Below are positions 55,055 through 64,000 of a DNA stretch of 64,000 nt, in pieces; the first letter of the stretch is position 1, and each line of letters opens with the position of its first letter. Below the pieces are notes generated by a model. That model was not told the origin of the DNA. It saw only the letters and a program-made list of their open reading frames with translations, and ran no database searches. The position numbers and the translations under genes were made by a program. The stretch lies in contig NZ_JAESDH010000009.1 of NCBI RefSeq assembly GCF_019249295.1, positions 1-64,000 on the forward strand, written 5' to 3'. Origin of the DNA: Alteromonas antoniana (GTDB lineage Bacteria; Pseudomonadota; Gammaproteobacteria; Enterobacterales; Alteromonadaceae).

Positions 55055-57136
55055 CTAAATGCCAGCTTCCTCGGGTTTCAATTTGCGTCCGGCGTGTTGC
55101 GAAAGGCAGCGTTTAAGTTCGTTTATGCCTACAGGCTTTGTCAGAAAGTCGCTCATGCCTGCATTCAGACACTTTTCCCGCTCACCAGCAATCGCATGGG
55201 CGGTTAACGCGATGATGGGAATATGTTGAGGATTACCCGAAAGCTGACGTATCTGTGTTGCAGCTTCGTATCCGTCCATCACCGGCATCTGACAATCCAT
55301 GATAATCACATCAAATGGCGAGTCAGTATTCTGGGCGTTAACCACCGCACTGAGTGCCTGGTCGCCATTACCTGTCATCGTCATTGTTACGCCCAGCGCA
55401 GTAAGCTGTTCTTCAATAACCAACTGATTAATGGGGTTATCTTCCGCTACCAGCACGTTTAGCCCCTCAATGCCGGGATCATGGTCCGGGGTGTCTGAAT
55501 TGCTCTGCTCAGGCTGCAGCGTGTTTTGTTTCAGTTGAAATGACACCGTAAAGGTAGAGCCTCCTCCGGCTTTACTCTTTACACTCACTCCACCATTGTA
55601 ATGCGTCGCAATCTGGTTGACGATTGCCAGTCCAAGCCCGGTGCCACCGTAAGTTCGGGTTGCTGAACCATCGCCTTGTTCAAAGGCAGTGAGAATTTTA
55701 CTCAGGCAGTCGGGGTCAATCCCAATTCCACTGTCGCTCACAATGAGCTGCACAAGGTATTGATTGTCTTTATGTTTTAAAGCCCGGGTAGACACGTTAA
55801 TGAACCCTGTGTGCGTAAACTTCACCGCGTTTGAGAGAAGGTTAGTGAGTACCTGCTTTATTCTTACCACATCAGCATCAATGGTTAGTCCGCGGGTTAA
55901 CGCTATCTCTGTCTCAAGTTTCAGCCCTTTGTGTTCTGCATCGTGACGATGCAGGAGGATCACTTGCGCTATTACAGCATTCAATTCAACAGGCTGATTG
56001 ACAAATGTCATCAGCCCGGCATCGATTTTTGAGAAATCCAGAACGTCATTGACCTGATTAAGCAAAATCCCTGCGCTTCGCTGTGCGACATCAGTCAGCT
56101 CTCGCTGCCTGACAGTGAGTCCTGTTCTCTCCAGCGCATCCAGCATTCCCATCACGCCATGGATGGGGGTTCGTAATTCGTGGCTTACGTTGGCAATAAA
56201 CTCAGTACGCACTTTCAACGCGCTCTCCGCTTCTTCACGTCGCTTACGAAGCCTGTTTTCATATTCAACATTGGCGGTGACATCCTGCGTAGAGCCAATA
56301 ATCCGTTCGCACCTGCCATTTCGCATTACTGGTCTGGCATAAGTCTTAAACCAGCGTCGATCACCGTTTTTGAGTTGCACTTCATATTGATTATTCCAGG
56401 GGACACCGCGCTCAATAGTGCTTCGGTTAAGGTCAACCATAATTTGTCGGTCGGCAATATAGGCAGGAAAAGATGAAGCTAGTTCAACACTGATTGACGT
56501 GTCCTCCTCCAGTCCATGCATTTTCTTCATGGTAGAGGACCACTTGATCTCACCCAAATCTACGATGTGCTCCCATGCTCCTACGCTGGCCATTTCACAA
56601 ACGTGGTTAAACAAGGCGTTTTGTTGCTCCAGTTTCACCTGATGTGCCATCAACTCACCAAACGCTTCTTTACAGCTGATCATCATACCGAGCCATTCAG
56701 CCAGAAGTGTCAGATAGTCGTAATGTAAATCGGTAAAAGGCGCGTCAGAGGGCTCGGGCGAGGAAAAATTTAACGTGCCATAAGGCGCATTGTGAATTCT
56801 GACCGGAACGCCGATGTAACTGTAAAGATCAAACTTTTCACAGCAGGGATGGGTGATACCCGGCGACTTGGTGGCATTGTGATAAGCCACAACGCCGTTT
56901 GCCTGTAAAGTGTCTTTGCAGTACGTATCGCCGAGTGCGAATGTATCGCCGGGCTGAATACTGCCGTCTGGCGTGTGCGCAGCGATGACAGTATAAGTGT
57001 CGTTTTCGATATGGCTGATGATCCCGATAGGCTGGCCGGTGGCCTCGCACCCCAGCACCAGCAATCGCTGCATTTTTTGTGCGGCATCAAGGGAGATATC
57101 TGTCGAGATGTCACTCAGTGCTTTGATCAGTTTCAT
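55055..57136 (-). CDS. hybrid sensor histidine kinase (GAF-PAS-HisKA-HATPase-REC)
   Basis: The 693-residue protein has a GAF-like domain at about 1-160 (SYIGVPVRIHNAPYGTLNF), a PAS domain with PAC at ~165-290, HisKA near 310 (FIANVSHELRTPIHGVMG, phospho-acceptor His), a HATPase at ~410-535 (LLSNAVKFTHTG, DSGIGI, GTGLGLAIV) and a receiver at ~560-680 (LVAEDNPINQLV, MDCQMPVMDGY, phospho-acceptor Asp, and FLTKPVG). There is no signal peptide or membrane segment, so it is a cytoplasmic sensor. The output partner is not in the window. No Hpt domain follows, so phosphotransfer probably needs a separate protein. Confidence 0.92.
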   Translation of the reverse strand: MKLIKALSDISTDISLDAAQKMQRLLVLGCEATGQPIGIISHIENDTYTVIAAHTPDGSIQPGDTFALGDTYCKDTLQANGVVAYHNATKSPGITHPCCEKFDLYSYIGVPVRIHNAPYGTLNFSSPEPSDAPFTDLHYDYLTLLAEWLGMMISCKEAFGELMAHQVKLEQQNALFNHVCEMASVGAWEHIVDLGEIKWSSTMKKMHGLEEDTSISVELASSFPAYIADRQIMVDLNRSTIERGVPWNNQYEVQLKNGDRRWFKTYARPVMRNGRCERIIGSTQDVTANVEYENRLRKRREEAESALKVRTEFIANVSHELRTPIHGVMGMLDALERTGLTVRQRELTDVAQRSAGILLNQVNDVLDFSKIDAGLMTFVNQPVELNAVIAQVILLHRHDAEHKGLKLETEIALTRGLTIDADVVRIKQVLTNLLSNAVKFTHTGFINVSTRALKHKDNQYLVQLIVSDSGIGIDPDCLSKILTAFEQGDGSATRTYGGTGLGLAIVNQIATHYNGGVSVKSKAGGGSTFTVSFQLKQNTLQPEQSNSDTPDHDPGIEGLNVLVAEDNPINQLVIEEQLTALGVTMTMTGNGDQALSAVVNAQNTDSPFDVIIMDCQMPVMDGYEAATQIRQLSGNPQHIPIIALTAHAIAGEREKCLNAGMSDFLTKPVGINELKRCLSQHAGRKLKPEEAGI

Positions 57137-57562
57137 AGTCAGACGAACACGCGTTATGGATAAACAGTGATAAAAGGTTTACACATGTAGTCAGTAACGC
57201 GCACCGGTGTACTTTCCGAATGTCTCACCAAATCTAGGCGTGGCGCTTTCAGCATCTAAAAGCGCTGCTGACAACAGGGCGATAGTGTAATCCGATTTGC
57301 TGTTATTGATAGTCTTGAGGGGGTAGCAATTAGTCTAATTTTTAAGCACACTCCGGCATAGGTGTCTCTTGTCGCTCCCATCCTTAAGTTTGCTGGCATA
57401 ATCTTAGCCGGTACGCTCTCAAATACTGGCTACGTAGACCTGTTCGTAAGCGGTTTACGCTTATTCGTGCAGGAAACCGACGGGTAAACGGAAGATATGA
57501 AGACACCGTGCACAAAAAAGGCCGGGTACACCGGCCTTTGCTAAGTTATCTGGTAGGTAACA
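57137..57562. other. 426-bp gap between the histidine kinase and subtilase genes
   Basis: No gene was found. The region holds the terminator of the subtilase gene (57518-57539) and must hold the promoter of the kinase gene, but no clear boxes could be called. Confidence 0.5.
57515..57540 (-). terminator. Rho-independent terminator of the subtilase gene
   Basis: AAAGGCCGG and CCGGCCTTT form a 9-bp stem with a 4-nt loop (57518-57539). On the minus strand it is followed by TTTTTT, a good U-run. It lies 23 bp after the subtilase stop at 57563. Confidence 0.9.
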
Positions 57563-59230
57563 TTACTCGTAAGAGTAATTCATTGTCACACCGCTATAGC
57601 TGCTGTACGCACGAATACCGATATGCCAGGTACCTGAAGATGGGTTGTCTATGGTACAGATTTCAGCATTTCCGCTTCTGTATGGGCGGCAATCCCATGA
57701 AGACGTAGTAGGTTGTGCCCCAAGACGCATATACAGGTCAGCATCGCCGCTTCCGCCACCAATCTGTACGGTCAGCGAACTTACGCCCGCCGGTACATCC
57801 CAGGTGTAGCGATCCCAACTGCCGGTTGAGCCTGACAGGTTAGTCAGCTGGCCAGATACCGGCTCTACGCCGCCACCGCCGCCAGTACCGCCGCCACCAG
57901 CACCGTCACAGCCATTGGCGTTTAAGTAATCGTAGGCATCGGCAACCTGCATCAGGCCATAACCATAGAAGTTATCACGACCCGCAGAGCCCTTATCCTT
58001 TGCAGTTGCATTTAACGCACCACGGATTTGTTCATTTGAACATTGCGGGAAGAAACTCCATACCAGCGCCGCGCCCCCTGCTACATGCGGTGTTGCCATT
58101 GAGGTACCGTTAAGCGTTGCATAGGAGTTAGTTGGGTACGTGGAGTATACCGAGCTACCTGGTGCAGCGATTTCAACAGCGTCATTGTACTGCGAATAGT
58201 TAGCATGATTTTCATTGCTATCTACCGCAGCAACAGAAACCACAGACGGGTACGACGCCGGATACGACTTAGTGCTGTTGCCATCGTTACCAGCAGCAGC
58301 TACCAGCAGCATGCCATCATCAACAAACCCCTGCATTGCTGATTGTTCTGCTGACGAAGCACCGCCGCCACCCAGACTCATGTTTACCACATTCGAGCCG
58401 GCATTCTGACACTGGTTGATAGCCTGGATGATGTCTGATGAATACGTCCAGTTACCGTTATCATCAAAGATTTTGACGATATGCAGATTTACACCCGGAT
58501 ACACGCCGATAACACCCTCGGTATTATCATAGGCTGCAATAGTACCGGCAACGTGGGTACCGTGACCATTGCCGTCGTTATACCAGTTACCCACCGCAGC
58601 ATTGTTACCCTGTCCGGTAACGCCATTGTTTGTATCTGGTAAGTCTGGGTGTCCCAGGTTGTAACCTGTATCGATAATACAGACTTTACGCGCACTGGTA
58701 TCGCTTTGTGCGAATTGATTTGCCTGCACCATGTTGTAGCCATATGGCGTGCTCTGCGCCATCAGCTCACGACGCGCATCCACCGCAATGCTTTCCACAT
58801 TAGGGTTTTTACGCAACAGGTTCATAGTACGCTTATCCATTGATGCTGCGACCATGCGCTGTTTCTCAAGCACTTTGTGCGCGCGGCCACCGACCGTTTC
58901 GATCAACGATTTCGCAGCGTGGGCCTCAAATGCCCGATCTGATGCATTTTCTGAAGGACCTTTCTTGCTGTCTTTCTTGCCTTTCGCAATCGCTAAACCC
59001 GGCCCGCCAATGCCGTTGGTATTTTTGAACTTAACGATATAGCGCTGCTCAACAGACTCTGCACCAATAAATGGTGTCAGCCCGTTTTCAATCATCGTCT
59101 CGACTGACTGCTTTTCTTCCTTAACTTTTTGCGGCCCGTTAACAGCGGCATTTACAGAAACACTCAATAGGGTGAGGGTCGCTGCCAGAGCAGCTTTTTT
59201 TGTTAGTGTGTGTTGTTTTTTAATAGTCAT
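57563..59230 (-). CDS. secreted subtilisin-like serine protease (S8) with PPC domain, copy 1
   Basis: The 555-residue protein has a basic start and hydrophobic signal peptide, a propeptide with RYIVKFKNTNG, and an S8 catalytic domain with triad Asp ~187 (CIIDTGYNLGHPDL), His ~224 (GHGTHVAGTI) and Ser ~373 (NGTSMATPHVAGG), plus the oxyanion Asn in AAAGNDG. A Gly-rich linker GGGGTGGGGG near 445 leads to a C-terminal PPC domain (~460-555) with GGSGDADLYMRLG and GTWHIGIRAYSSYSGV. The PPC domain helps export or is removed in maturation. AGGAAATAA precedes the ATG. It is a paralogue of the gene at 60247. Confidence 0.95.
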   Translation of the reverse strand: MTIKKQHTLTKKAALAATLTLLSVSVNAAVNGPQKVKEEKQSVETMIENGLTPFIGAESVEQRYIVKFKNTNGIGGPGLAIAKGKKDSKKGPSENASDRAFEAHAAKSLIETVGGRAHKVLEKQRMVAASMDKRTMNLLRKNPNVESIAVDARRELMAQSTPYGYNMVQANQFAQSDTSARKVCIIDTGYNLGHPDLPDTNNGVTGQGNNAAVGNWYNDGNGHGTHVAGTIAAYDNTEGVIGVYPGVNLHIVKIFDDNGNWTYSSDIIQAINQCQNAGSNVVNMSLGGGGASSAEQSAMQGFVDDGMLLVAAAGNDGNSTKSYPASYPSVVSVAAVDSNENHANYSQYNDAVEIAAPGSSVYSTYPTNSYATLNGTSMATPHVAGGAALVWSFFPQCSNEQIRGALNATAKDKGSAGRDNFYGYGLMQVADAYDYLNANGCDGAGGGGTGGGGGVEPVSGQLTNLSGSTGSWDRYTWDVPAGVSSLTVQIGGGSGDADLYMRLGAQPTTSSWDCRPYRSGNAEICTIDNPSSGTWHIGIRAYSSYSGVTMNYSYE

Positions 59231-60246
59231 TTATTTCCTGTCTTGTTGTTTTTTCCCCGTGCTTTCTTTCCGAAGCTTATTTCAGGGTCCAATTTACGAC
59301 AGATGCCAGCGAGCCAGGCCGCCCTTAATCTGAAAAAGTTTATATCCCTATTATTCATCTTCAGACCACGTTACCCGTATACCCGGACATCTGGTGTTTG
59401 CTGTTCAACCTCAACAGCATGCTTCCATAATGGAAGAGGGTATTGCCGGCCTCTCTGTGACCAGCTAAACAATAAGCAAATCAGACACCTGGCTCAGGTC
59501 TCTGACTTTGCTGTTACGTCTTGCGTGCAAAGTGCTCGTAACAAACTCTGAATGAAGTAAAAGAGCACATTATCACTAAAAGTTATAAGAAAAGCTGATG
59601 AAAATTAATTTATCATCAATAGCAGGCACTACTGTGCCCATTCGCCATTATCCAGCGTGTATTTTCTAACCTGGTAGCTATCCGATAATGGCCTGCTGAC
59701 CGCCGGATACATAGCACCAAAATTATTGACCAATTGGACAACATAAATTCATATTACTATCAAAGGGTATTGAGTATCACATGTAAAGTATGAGTCGGTA
59801 TAACGAATGGTATAAAATCATACTTCCATTAGCGCCTTACACCTCTTGACACGCCGACAGCGATTGGTAAACCGCTTGTTAGGTGATTTTTCACCCCAAC
59901 TTTTAACATCATCAATAATTATAAAAAAATTAATAGCTATCCTGAAAAACTGATATAACTAACTTATCGAACAAATCATACCCAACACAAATCTATTTTA
60001 TCTGTCATACAATTTACTTGTGTAAATGATTGTGTACAAAAATCACACGCACCAATCAGTCAGGCTGCTTTTGTCACAATCGTGAGGGGGCAATAAAATC
60101 TAGGTTTGCGCATTACACGCAATAAAATGACAAAGCGCTGGTGTGGTGATTCGTGATCATAGGAACATGCCCGCTGATGCGGACATGCGTATCAGGTTAA
60201 GCGGCTCTTGACGCCGCCCTGCTTGTAACGGTTAGAACGAGACAAC
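59231..60246. other. about 1-kb non-coding gap between the two subtilase genes
   Basis: No gene is supported on either strand. The region is AT-rich in the middle (about 59,900-60,060), with partial inverted repeats such as ACAATTTAC...GTAAAT near 60,010-60,030, and holds the probable promoter of copy 1 and the 3' region of copy 2. Confidence 0.5.
60166..60187 (-). terminator. possible terminator hairpin after the second subtilase
   Basis: On the minus strand CATGTCCGC and GCGGGCATG form a 9-bp stem with one G-U pair and a 4-nt loop, about 60 nt after the stop of the subtilase at 60247. No U-run follows. A second smaller hairpin (GCGGC/GCCGC) precedes it. Confidence 0.4.
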
Positions 60247-61773
60247 TTATTCGTAGTGATATGTGAGCGCGACATCAAAAAAGGCGATATAGGCATTCAA
60301 CCCTACATGCCAGCGCCCGGCTTGCGGGTTTCTGAACTCACACACTTCCTCGTTGCCACCATTGAACGGCCTGCATTGATACTGTTGTGCTGTAGGCCAG
60401 CGTTCATAATCCACATATAAATCAGCATCACCGCTTCCGCCACTAATACTGATCCTCAGCAGCCTGGCTCCCTCAGGCACCTCCACCACCCGACCCAGCC
60501 AGCGATTGCGCGGCAATGACATTAACGGAAAAGTATATGTAACGGGCTCTATGCCCGGCGGTGGCGGCGCCACACCTTCACAACCAACTTCTGACAACCT
60601 GTTATAGGCGGCAAGCCCCTGGACAATCCCGTAGCCAAAATAGGGATCCTGTCCGGGGCGACCTTTGTCCTTAGCGGTGCTAACAAGAGCTTCTCTGATT
60701 TCAGCGTTGCTACACTCTGAGAACGCATTCCATAATCTTGCCGCAATACCGGCAACATGGGGCGCAGCCATCGACGTACCGCTGGAAAAGGCATATTGAC
60801 CATTCGGGTATGTCGATAGCACGTTGGCTCCCGGCGCCGCAATCTCGACTGCCCGGTTATGCTGACTAAACGACGCCCAGCGCTCATCGTCCCTGACTCC
60901 CGCAACAGAGATGACGTCGTCATACGATGCCGGATATTGCAGTGTGCCAGTACCGTCATTTCCTGCAGCCGCTACCAGCAACATGCCTTCTTCCGTAAAC
61001 CGGCGCATCGCGTACTCTTCTGTCGCTGACGCGCCATATCCACCCAGGCTCATATTCACAACATCAGCGCCTGCTTCCTGACATTGCGAGACGGCTTCTA
61101 TTAAATCGGATGAGTAAGTCCAAAGCCCATCGTCGTCAAAGATTTTAACGATATGCAACCCGACGCCCGGTGACACGCCTATCACCCCTTCATCATTGTC
61201 AGACGCAACAACTGTTCCCGCCACATGGGTCCCGTGACCGTTGCCATCCTCATACCAGTTGCCGACTTCCACTGCATTTGCCTCGCCGGTCACGCCGTCG
61301 CTCACCCCGGGAAGATCAGGATGACCCAGCGCGTACCCCGTATCCACAACACACACTTTTATTCCGGCATCGGTGAATGGTGGCATCGCATCAGACTGGG
61401 TTGCACTGATCCCATAAGGCACACTTTGTGCGCTGATATACCTCACAGGATCAATTTCTACGTCTTCAATTTCCGGCATTAGCTTCAATCGGGCCATCTG
61501 CGCTTTCGTAAGCATTGCCACCATAATATGGTGTCGGGGGATTGTTTTTATTGGGGTTACGCCTGCGCCGGCTAACACTGAGCGGGCAAGCGAATCCCCA
61601 GTGACAGCCTGCAGAGAGCTTTGTGTGGCAGTGTCAGAAAAGCGGATAAGATATCTGTCTTGTCCGGTTGGCGGTAAAATGTCAGCAAGAGGAGCAGTCG
61701 ATGCCAGGGTAGTGGCAGAAGACAGACTGAGCAGTGAAAAGCAAAGTTTCCTTTTAAAAGATAATATGGTCAT
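60247..61773 (-). CDS. secreted subtilisin-like serine protease (S8) with PPC domain, copy 2
   Basis: The ~508-residue protein is a paralogue of the product of 57563, with the same catalytic layout: Asp ~143 (VVDTGYALGHPDL), His ~179 (GHGTHVAGTV), Ser ~329 (SGTSMAAPHVAG) and AAAGNDG, then a PPC domain (~410-508) with GGSGDADLYVDY and HVGLNAYIAFFDV. The start ATG 61773 is chosen because it gives a normal signal peptide (MTILSFKRKLCFSLLSL) and follows AAGGATGG; the reading frame opens much earlier, at 61980, with no ribosome site. The Gly-rich linker of copy 1 is replaced by a short Pro-rich one. Confidence 0.93.
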   Translation of the reverse strand: MTILSFKRKLCFSLLSLSSATTLASTAPLADILPPTGQDRYLIRFSDTATQSSLQAVTGDSLARSVLAGAGVTPIKTIPRHHIMVAMLTKAQMARLKLMPEIEDVEIDPVRYISAQSVPYGISATQSDAMPPFTDAGIKVCVVDTGYALGHPDLPGVSDGVTGEANAVEVGNWYEDGNGHGTHVAGTVVASDNDEGVIGVSPGVGLHIVKIFDDDGLWTYSSDLIEAVSQCQEAGADVVNMSLGGYGASATEEYAMRRFTEEGMLLVAAAGNDGTGTLQYPASYDDVISVAGVRDDERWASFSQHNRAVEIAAPGANVLSTYPNGQYAFSSGTSMAAPHVAGIAARLWNAFSECSNAEIREALVSTAKDKGRPGQDPYFGYGIVQGLAAYNRLSEVGCEGVAPPPPGIEPVTYTFPLMSLPRNRWLGRVVEVPEGARLLRISISGGSGDADLYVDYERWPTAQQYQCRPFNGGNEEVCEFRNPQAGRWHVGLNAYIAFFDVALTYHYE

Positions 61774-62261
61774 AAGGCCATCCTTCGTTGTTGTTTGACC
61801 GATGCCATTCGCAATAATCGCGACAACAATGTTCATCCCTGTGATGGCTGATGCAAAAAAAGACCGGCACAACAGAAACGGAAGGACCCAGTAAAACCTG
61901 CCTCTGCAACCATTGCCCATACAAACGTCGCGATTTCCCCCGTCAGAAACAGAAGAAAAATACCGTCTTGATAAGCGCACTGCGTGCAGAAGAAAAAGGA
62001 TGCTGACTTTAGACCGGTGGCTATCGCCACCACGCTTCTATAGTAATAGTAAGCGTGTGAATACCGCAATCACCGAAACACACTAATTACAATTTAGGGA
62101 GAGAGGGGGAGTGCTCACATTGCCTGAGAAACTTCGGCAGAATTGCCAGTAGAGTAGGCGAGGATAATGGCGTTCATACAGGGGCAATTGGCCGGTAATA
62201 TAGCAAGGCCGCGCGATGTCGGCCTTGTTATCTGGATGTGCACAACCTGCCGGGCTACGAA
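61774..62261. other. 488-bp gap between the second subtilase and rlmB
   Basis: The frame extending upstream of the subtilase start was rejected as coding. The region holds the possible rlmB terminator (62203-62228) and presumably the subtilase promoter, which was not identified. Confidence 0.45.
62203..62228 (-). terminator. stem-loop after rlmB, probable terminator
   Basis: CAAGGCCG and CGGCCTTG form an 8-bp perfect stem with an 8-nt loop, 34 nt after the rlmB stop. The following minus-strand sequence (CTATATTACC) has only a weak U-content, so it is a moderate call. Confidence 0.5.
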
Positions 62262-63002
62262 TTAGCCCCGGCGCTGGCGCACGATTTCATACAGGCAAAC
62301 CCCTGTGGCCACAGACACATTCAGGCTGGACACAGTCCCTGCCATCGGTAGTTTTACCAGTTCATCACAATTTTCACGCGTCAGACGACGCATGCCTTTA
62401 CCTTCTGCACCCATCACCAGCGCAGTAGGGCCTGTCAGTTTTGCATCATAGATCATCTGGTCGGCCTCACCGGCTGTGCCAATGATCCACAAGCCCTTAT
62501 CCTGAAGATGCTTCAGGGTGCGCGACAGATTTGTCACCTGTATGAGAGGCAAAACCTCGGCTGCACCACAGGCTACCTTTCGGACTGTGCCTGTCAGGCT
62601 GGCTGATTTGTCTTTTGGTACCACCACCGCATGCACACCGGCCGCGTCTGCCGTACGCAGGCACGCGCCCAGATTGTGTGGGTCGGTTACGCCATCCAGC
62701 ACCAGTAAAAATGGCTGCTCGTGTTTGTCCAAAACCTGGTCAAGATCCGCTTCGTCGAGCACACGGGCGGGCTTTGCACGGGCGACAACGCCCTGATGCT
62801 GCTCACCCTGAACTTTGTCGTCCAGCGCTTTACGCTGACAGAATTGAACACTAACACCGAACCGGCGAGCCTGATTCACAATGTTGGCCAGACGTTCGTC
62901 ATTCCTGCCTTTCAATACGAATAGCTCAATAACCCGCTCGGGTTCATTTTCCAGTACTGACTGCATCGCATGCAGTCCGTATAACCATTCTTGCTGTGCC
63001 AT
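62262..63002 (-). CDS. rlmB: 23S rRNA 2'-O-methyltransferase RlmB
   Basis: This SPOUT (TrmH) family enzyme methylates the 2'-OH of G2251 in 23S rRNA with SAM. The 246-residue protein has an N-terminal L30e-like RNA-binding domain and the knot motifs [22 protein letters not shown] near 100, [14 protein letters not shown] near 196 and [17 protein letters not shown] near 220. Its start overlaps the rnr stop by 1 nt (TAATG), as in the rnr-rlmB operon of E. coli. Confidence 0.96.
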   Translation of the reverse strand: MAQQEWLYGLHAMQSVLENEPERVIELFVLKGRNDERLANIVNQARRFGVSVQFCQRKALDDKVQGEQHQGVVARAKPARVLDEADLDQVLDKHEQPFLLVLDGVTDPHNLGACLRTADAAGVHAVVVPKDKSASLTGTVRKVACGAAEVLPLIQVTNLSRTLKHLQDKGLWIIGTAGEADQMIYDAKLTGPTALVMGAEGKGMRRLTRENCDELVKLPMAGTVSSLNVSVATGVCLYEIVRQRRG

Positions 63003-64000
63003 TAACGCTTCTTACCGCCTTTCTGCTGTTTCGATGAAGATGACTTAGGTTTCCCCTTTGGTGCGCCTCTTCCGGATTTTGACGTACCGCTTTTCGGTGC
63101 GCCTTTCCCCGCACTGGACGCGCTGCCTTTCGTGCCTCGGCCTTTACCGCCGCGACCCTTCCCGCCAGGTCCGCTGTTGTCATCAGGTTGCCGACGTGAC
63201 TTCTTCGTCGTTTTTACCGCGACTTTCTTGCCACCGGGGCCGCGAAGCTTAGTGTTATCCAGCAATAAATCAATCTTTCTTTCGTCCAGATTGACGGCAG
63301 CCACTTTCACTTCCAGATTATCGCCTAAACGATATTGGTTATGGCCCTGTTCCCCTTTCAGACACTGCTTCACATCGTCGTAATGATAGAAATCATCATC
63401 CAGCGAGGTAATGTGCACCAGGCCGTCGATATGGTATTCGGTTAACCTGACGAACAAGCCAAAATTCGTAACCGAGGCCACCACGCCATCGAACGTATCT
63501 CCGACATGGTCCAGCATAAACTCGCATTTCAGCCAGTCAGCAACATCTCGGGTAGCATCATCTGCCCGGCGTTCGGTCATAGAACACTGTTCACCGATTT
63601 GCTCAATTTCTTCAATGGTATACGCCTTGGCACCTGACACCTTTTGCTTGGGCGGCAGCTTTTTCAGCAAACCTTTAATTGCGCGGTGAACCACCAGATC
63701 AGGATAGCGACGGATAGGCGAGGTAAAGTGTGCATAGGCTTCCAGCGCCAGCCCGAAGTGACCGATATTGTCACCGTCATAAATAGCCTGCTTCATGGAA
63801 CGAAGCAGCATGGTCTGGATTAACTCCTGATCAGGCCGGTTGCGGGTTTTGTTGACGACATCGGTAAAGTCAGCGGGTCTCGCCTCTTCCGTAATTCGGT
63901 GCGGTACACCAATTTCACCCAGGTAACTGGTAAACGTCGTCAGGCGATCGGCATCCGGTTTATCATGCACACGGAAAAGTGCTGGCGCGTCATGCTTTTC
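63002..64000 (-). CDS. rnr: ribonuclease R, 3' part (partial)
   Basis: The frame runs off the right end of the window, so the N-terminal two thirds are missing. The visible part shows the RNB catalytic domain end ([45 protein letters not shown]), an S1 domain ([31 protein letters not shown]) and a long basic Gly/Lys-rich tail ([20 protein letters not shown]) as in E. coli RNase R. The enzyme degrades structured RNA 3' to 5' and is important in cold and stationary phase. It is co-transcribed with rlmB. Confidence 0.96.
   Translation of the reverse strand, partial: EKHDAPALFRVHDKPDADRLTTFTSYLGEIGVPHRITEEARPADFTDVVNKTRNRPDQELIQTMLLRSMKQAIYDGDNIGHFGLALEAYAHFTSPIRRYPDLVVHRAIKGLLKKLPPKQKVSGAKAYTIEEIEQIGEQCSMTERRADDATRDVADWLKCEFMLDHVGDTFDGVVASVTNFGLFVRLTEYHIDGLVHITSLDDDFYHYDDVKQCLKGEQGHNQYRLGDNLEVKVAAVNLDERKIDLLLDNTKLRGPGGKKVAVKTTKKSRRQPDDNSGPGGKGRGGKGRGTKGSASSAGKGAPKSGTSKSGRGAPKGKPKSSSSKQQKGGKKR

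Noticed and set aside
60549..60959. 136-codon frame overlapping the second subtilase in another frame
   Set aside because: It lies inside a certain catalytic domain and shows no family motif.
61774..61980. 69-residue N-terminal extension of the second subtilase
   Set aside because: It has no ribosome binding site and would place the signal peptide at residue 70; the ATG at 61773 gives a normal secreted-protease start.

Overview
The window looks like a chromosomal segment of a marine gammaproteobacterium of the Alteromonas type. The evidence is the 5' end of a 16S rRNA gene at the left edge, gammaproteobacterial spc and alpha ribosomal-protein operons, long secreted subtilases and the sulfated-glycan gene content. 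The genus is an inference. No tRNA, CRISPR array, insertion sequence or prophage gene was seen.

Layout. (1) 1-420: the start of an rrn operon on the minus strand, with leader, boxA and two stringent-type promoters. (2) 596-3029: a secreted protein made of exact 15-residue repeats, endonuclease VIII (nei) and a YkgJ-like cysteine-cluster protein. (3) 3586-44045: about 40 kb of surface-glycan genes, all on the minus strand. It holds nucleotide-sugar pathways for UDP-glucuronate (ugd), dTDP-L-rhamnose (rfbABCD), UDP-ManNAc and UDP-ManNAcA (wecB, wecC) and GDP-L-fucose (gmd, fcl, gmm). It also holds a cassette that probably makes a CMP-activated ulosonic acid (aldolase fusion, KdsB-like, HAD phosphatase). 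Around these are large, often multi-domain glycosyltransferases, a DUF6270-like protein, a sulfotransferase and two long coiled-coil proteins. (4) 44187-46255: a divergent pair on the plus strand, a second sulfotransferase and an AlgX/AlgJ-like SGNH protein. (5) 46339-54851: the alpha and spc operons (rplN to rplQ), including rpmJ and rpmD, with a recognisable S4-type leader before rpsM. (6) 55055-64000: a hybrid histidine kinase, two paralogous secreted subtilases with PPC domains, rlmB and the 3' part of rnr, which runs off the window.

How the genes fit together: the sugar-nucleotide genes supply rhamnose, fucose, uronic acid and probably an ulosonic acid to the glycosyltransferases. The sulfotransferases and the SGNH protein probably decorate the product. 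No initiating transferase, Wzx flippase, Wzy polymerase, Wza/Wzc exporter or ABC transporter is visible, so export must be encoded elsewhere.

Most worth following up: (a) the block 36616-44045, where a glycosyltransferase, two coiled-coil proteins (one with an N-terminal domain resembling an FkbM methyltransferase) and a sulfotransferase lie in series, reminiscent of a chain-length ruler; (b) the aldolase/KdsB/HAD cassette; (c) a recurrent FDxxWYLxxYPDV...EGR module present six times in three proteins; (d) the 15-residue repeat protein next to rrn; (e) the spc operon separated from the S10 operon. All functions are read from sequence patterns by eye; no database search was run.
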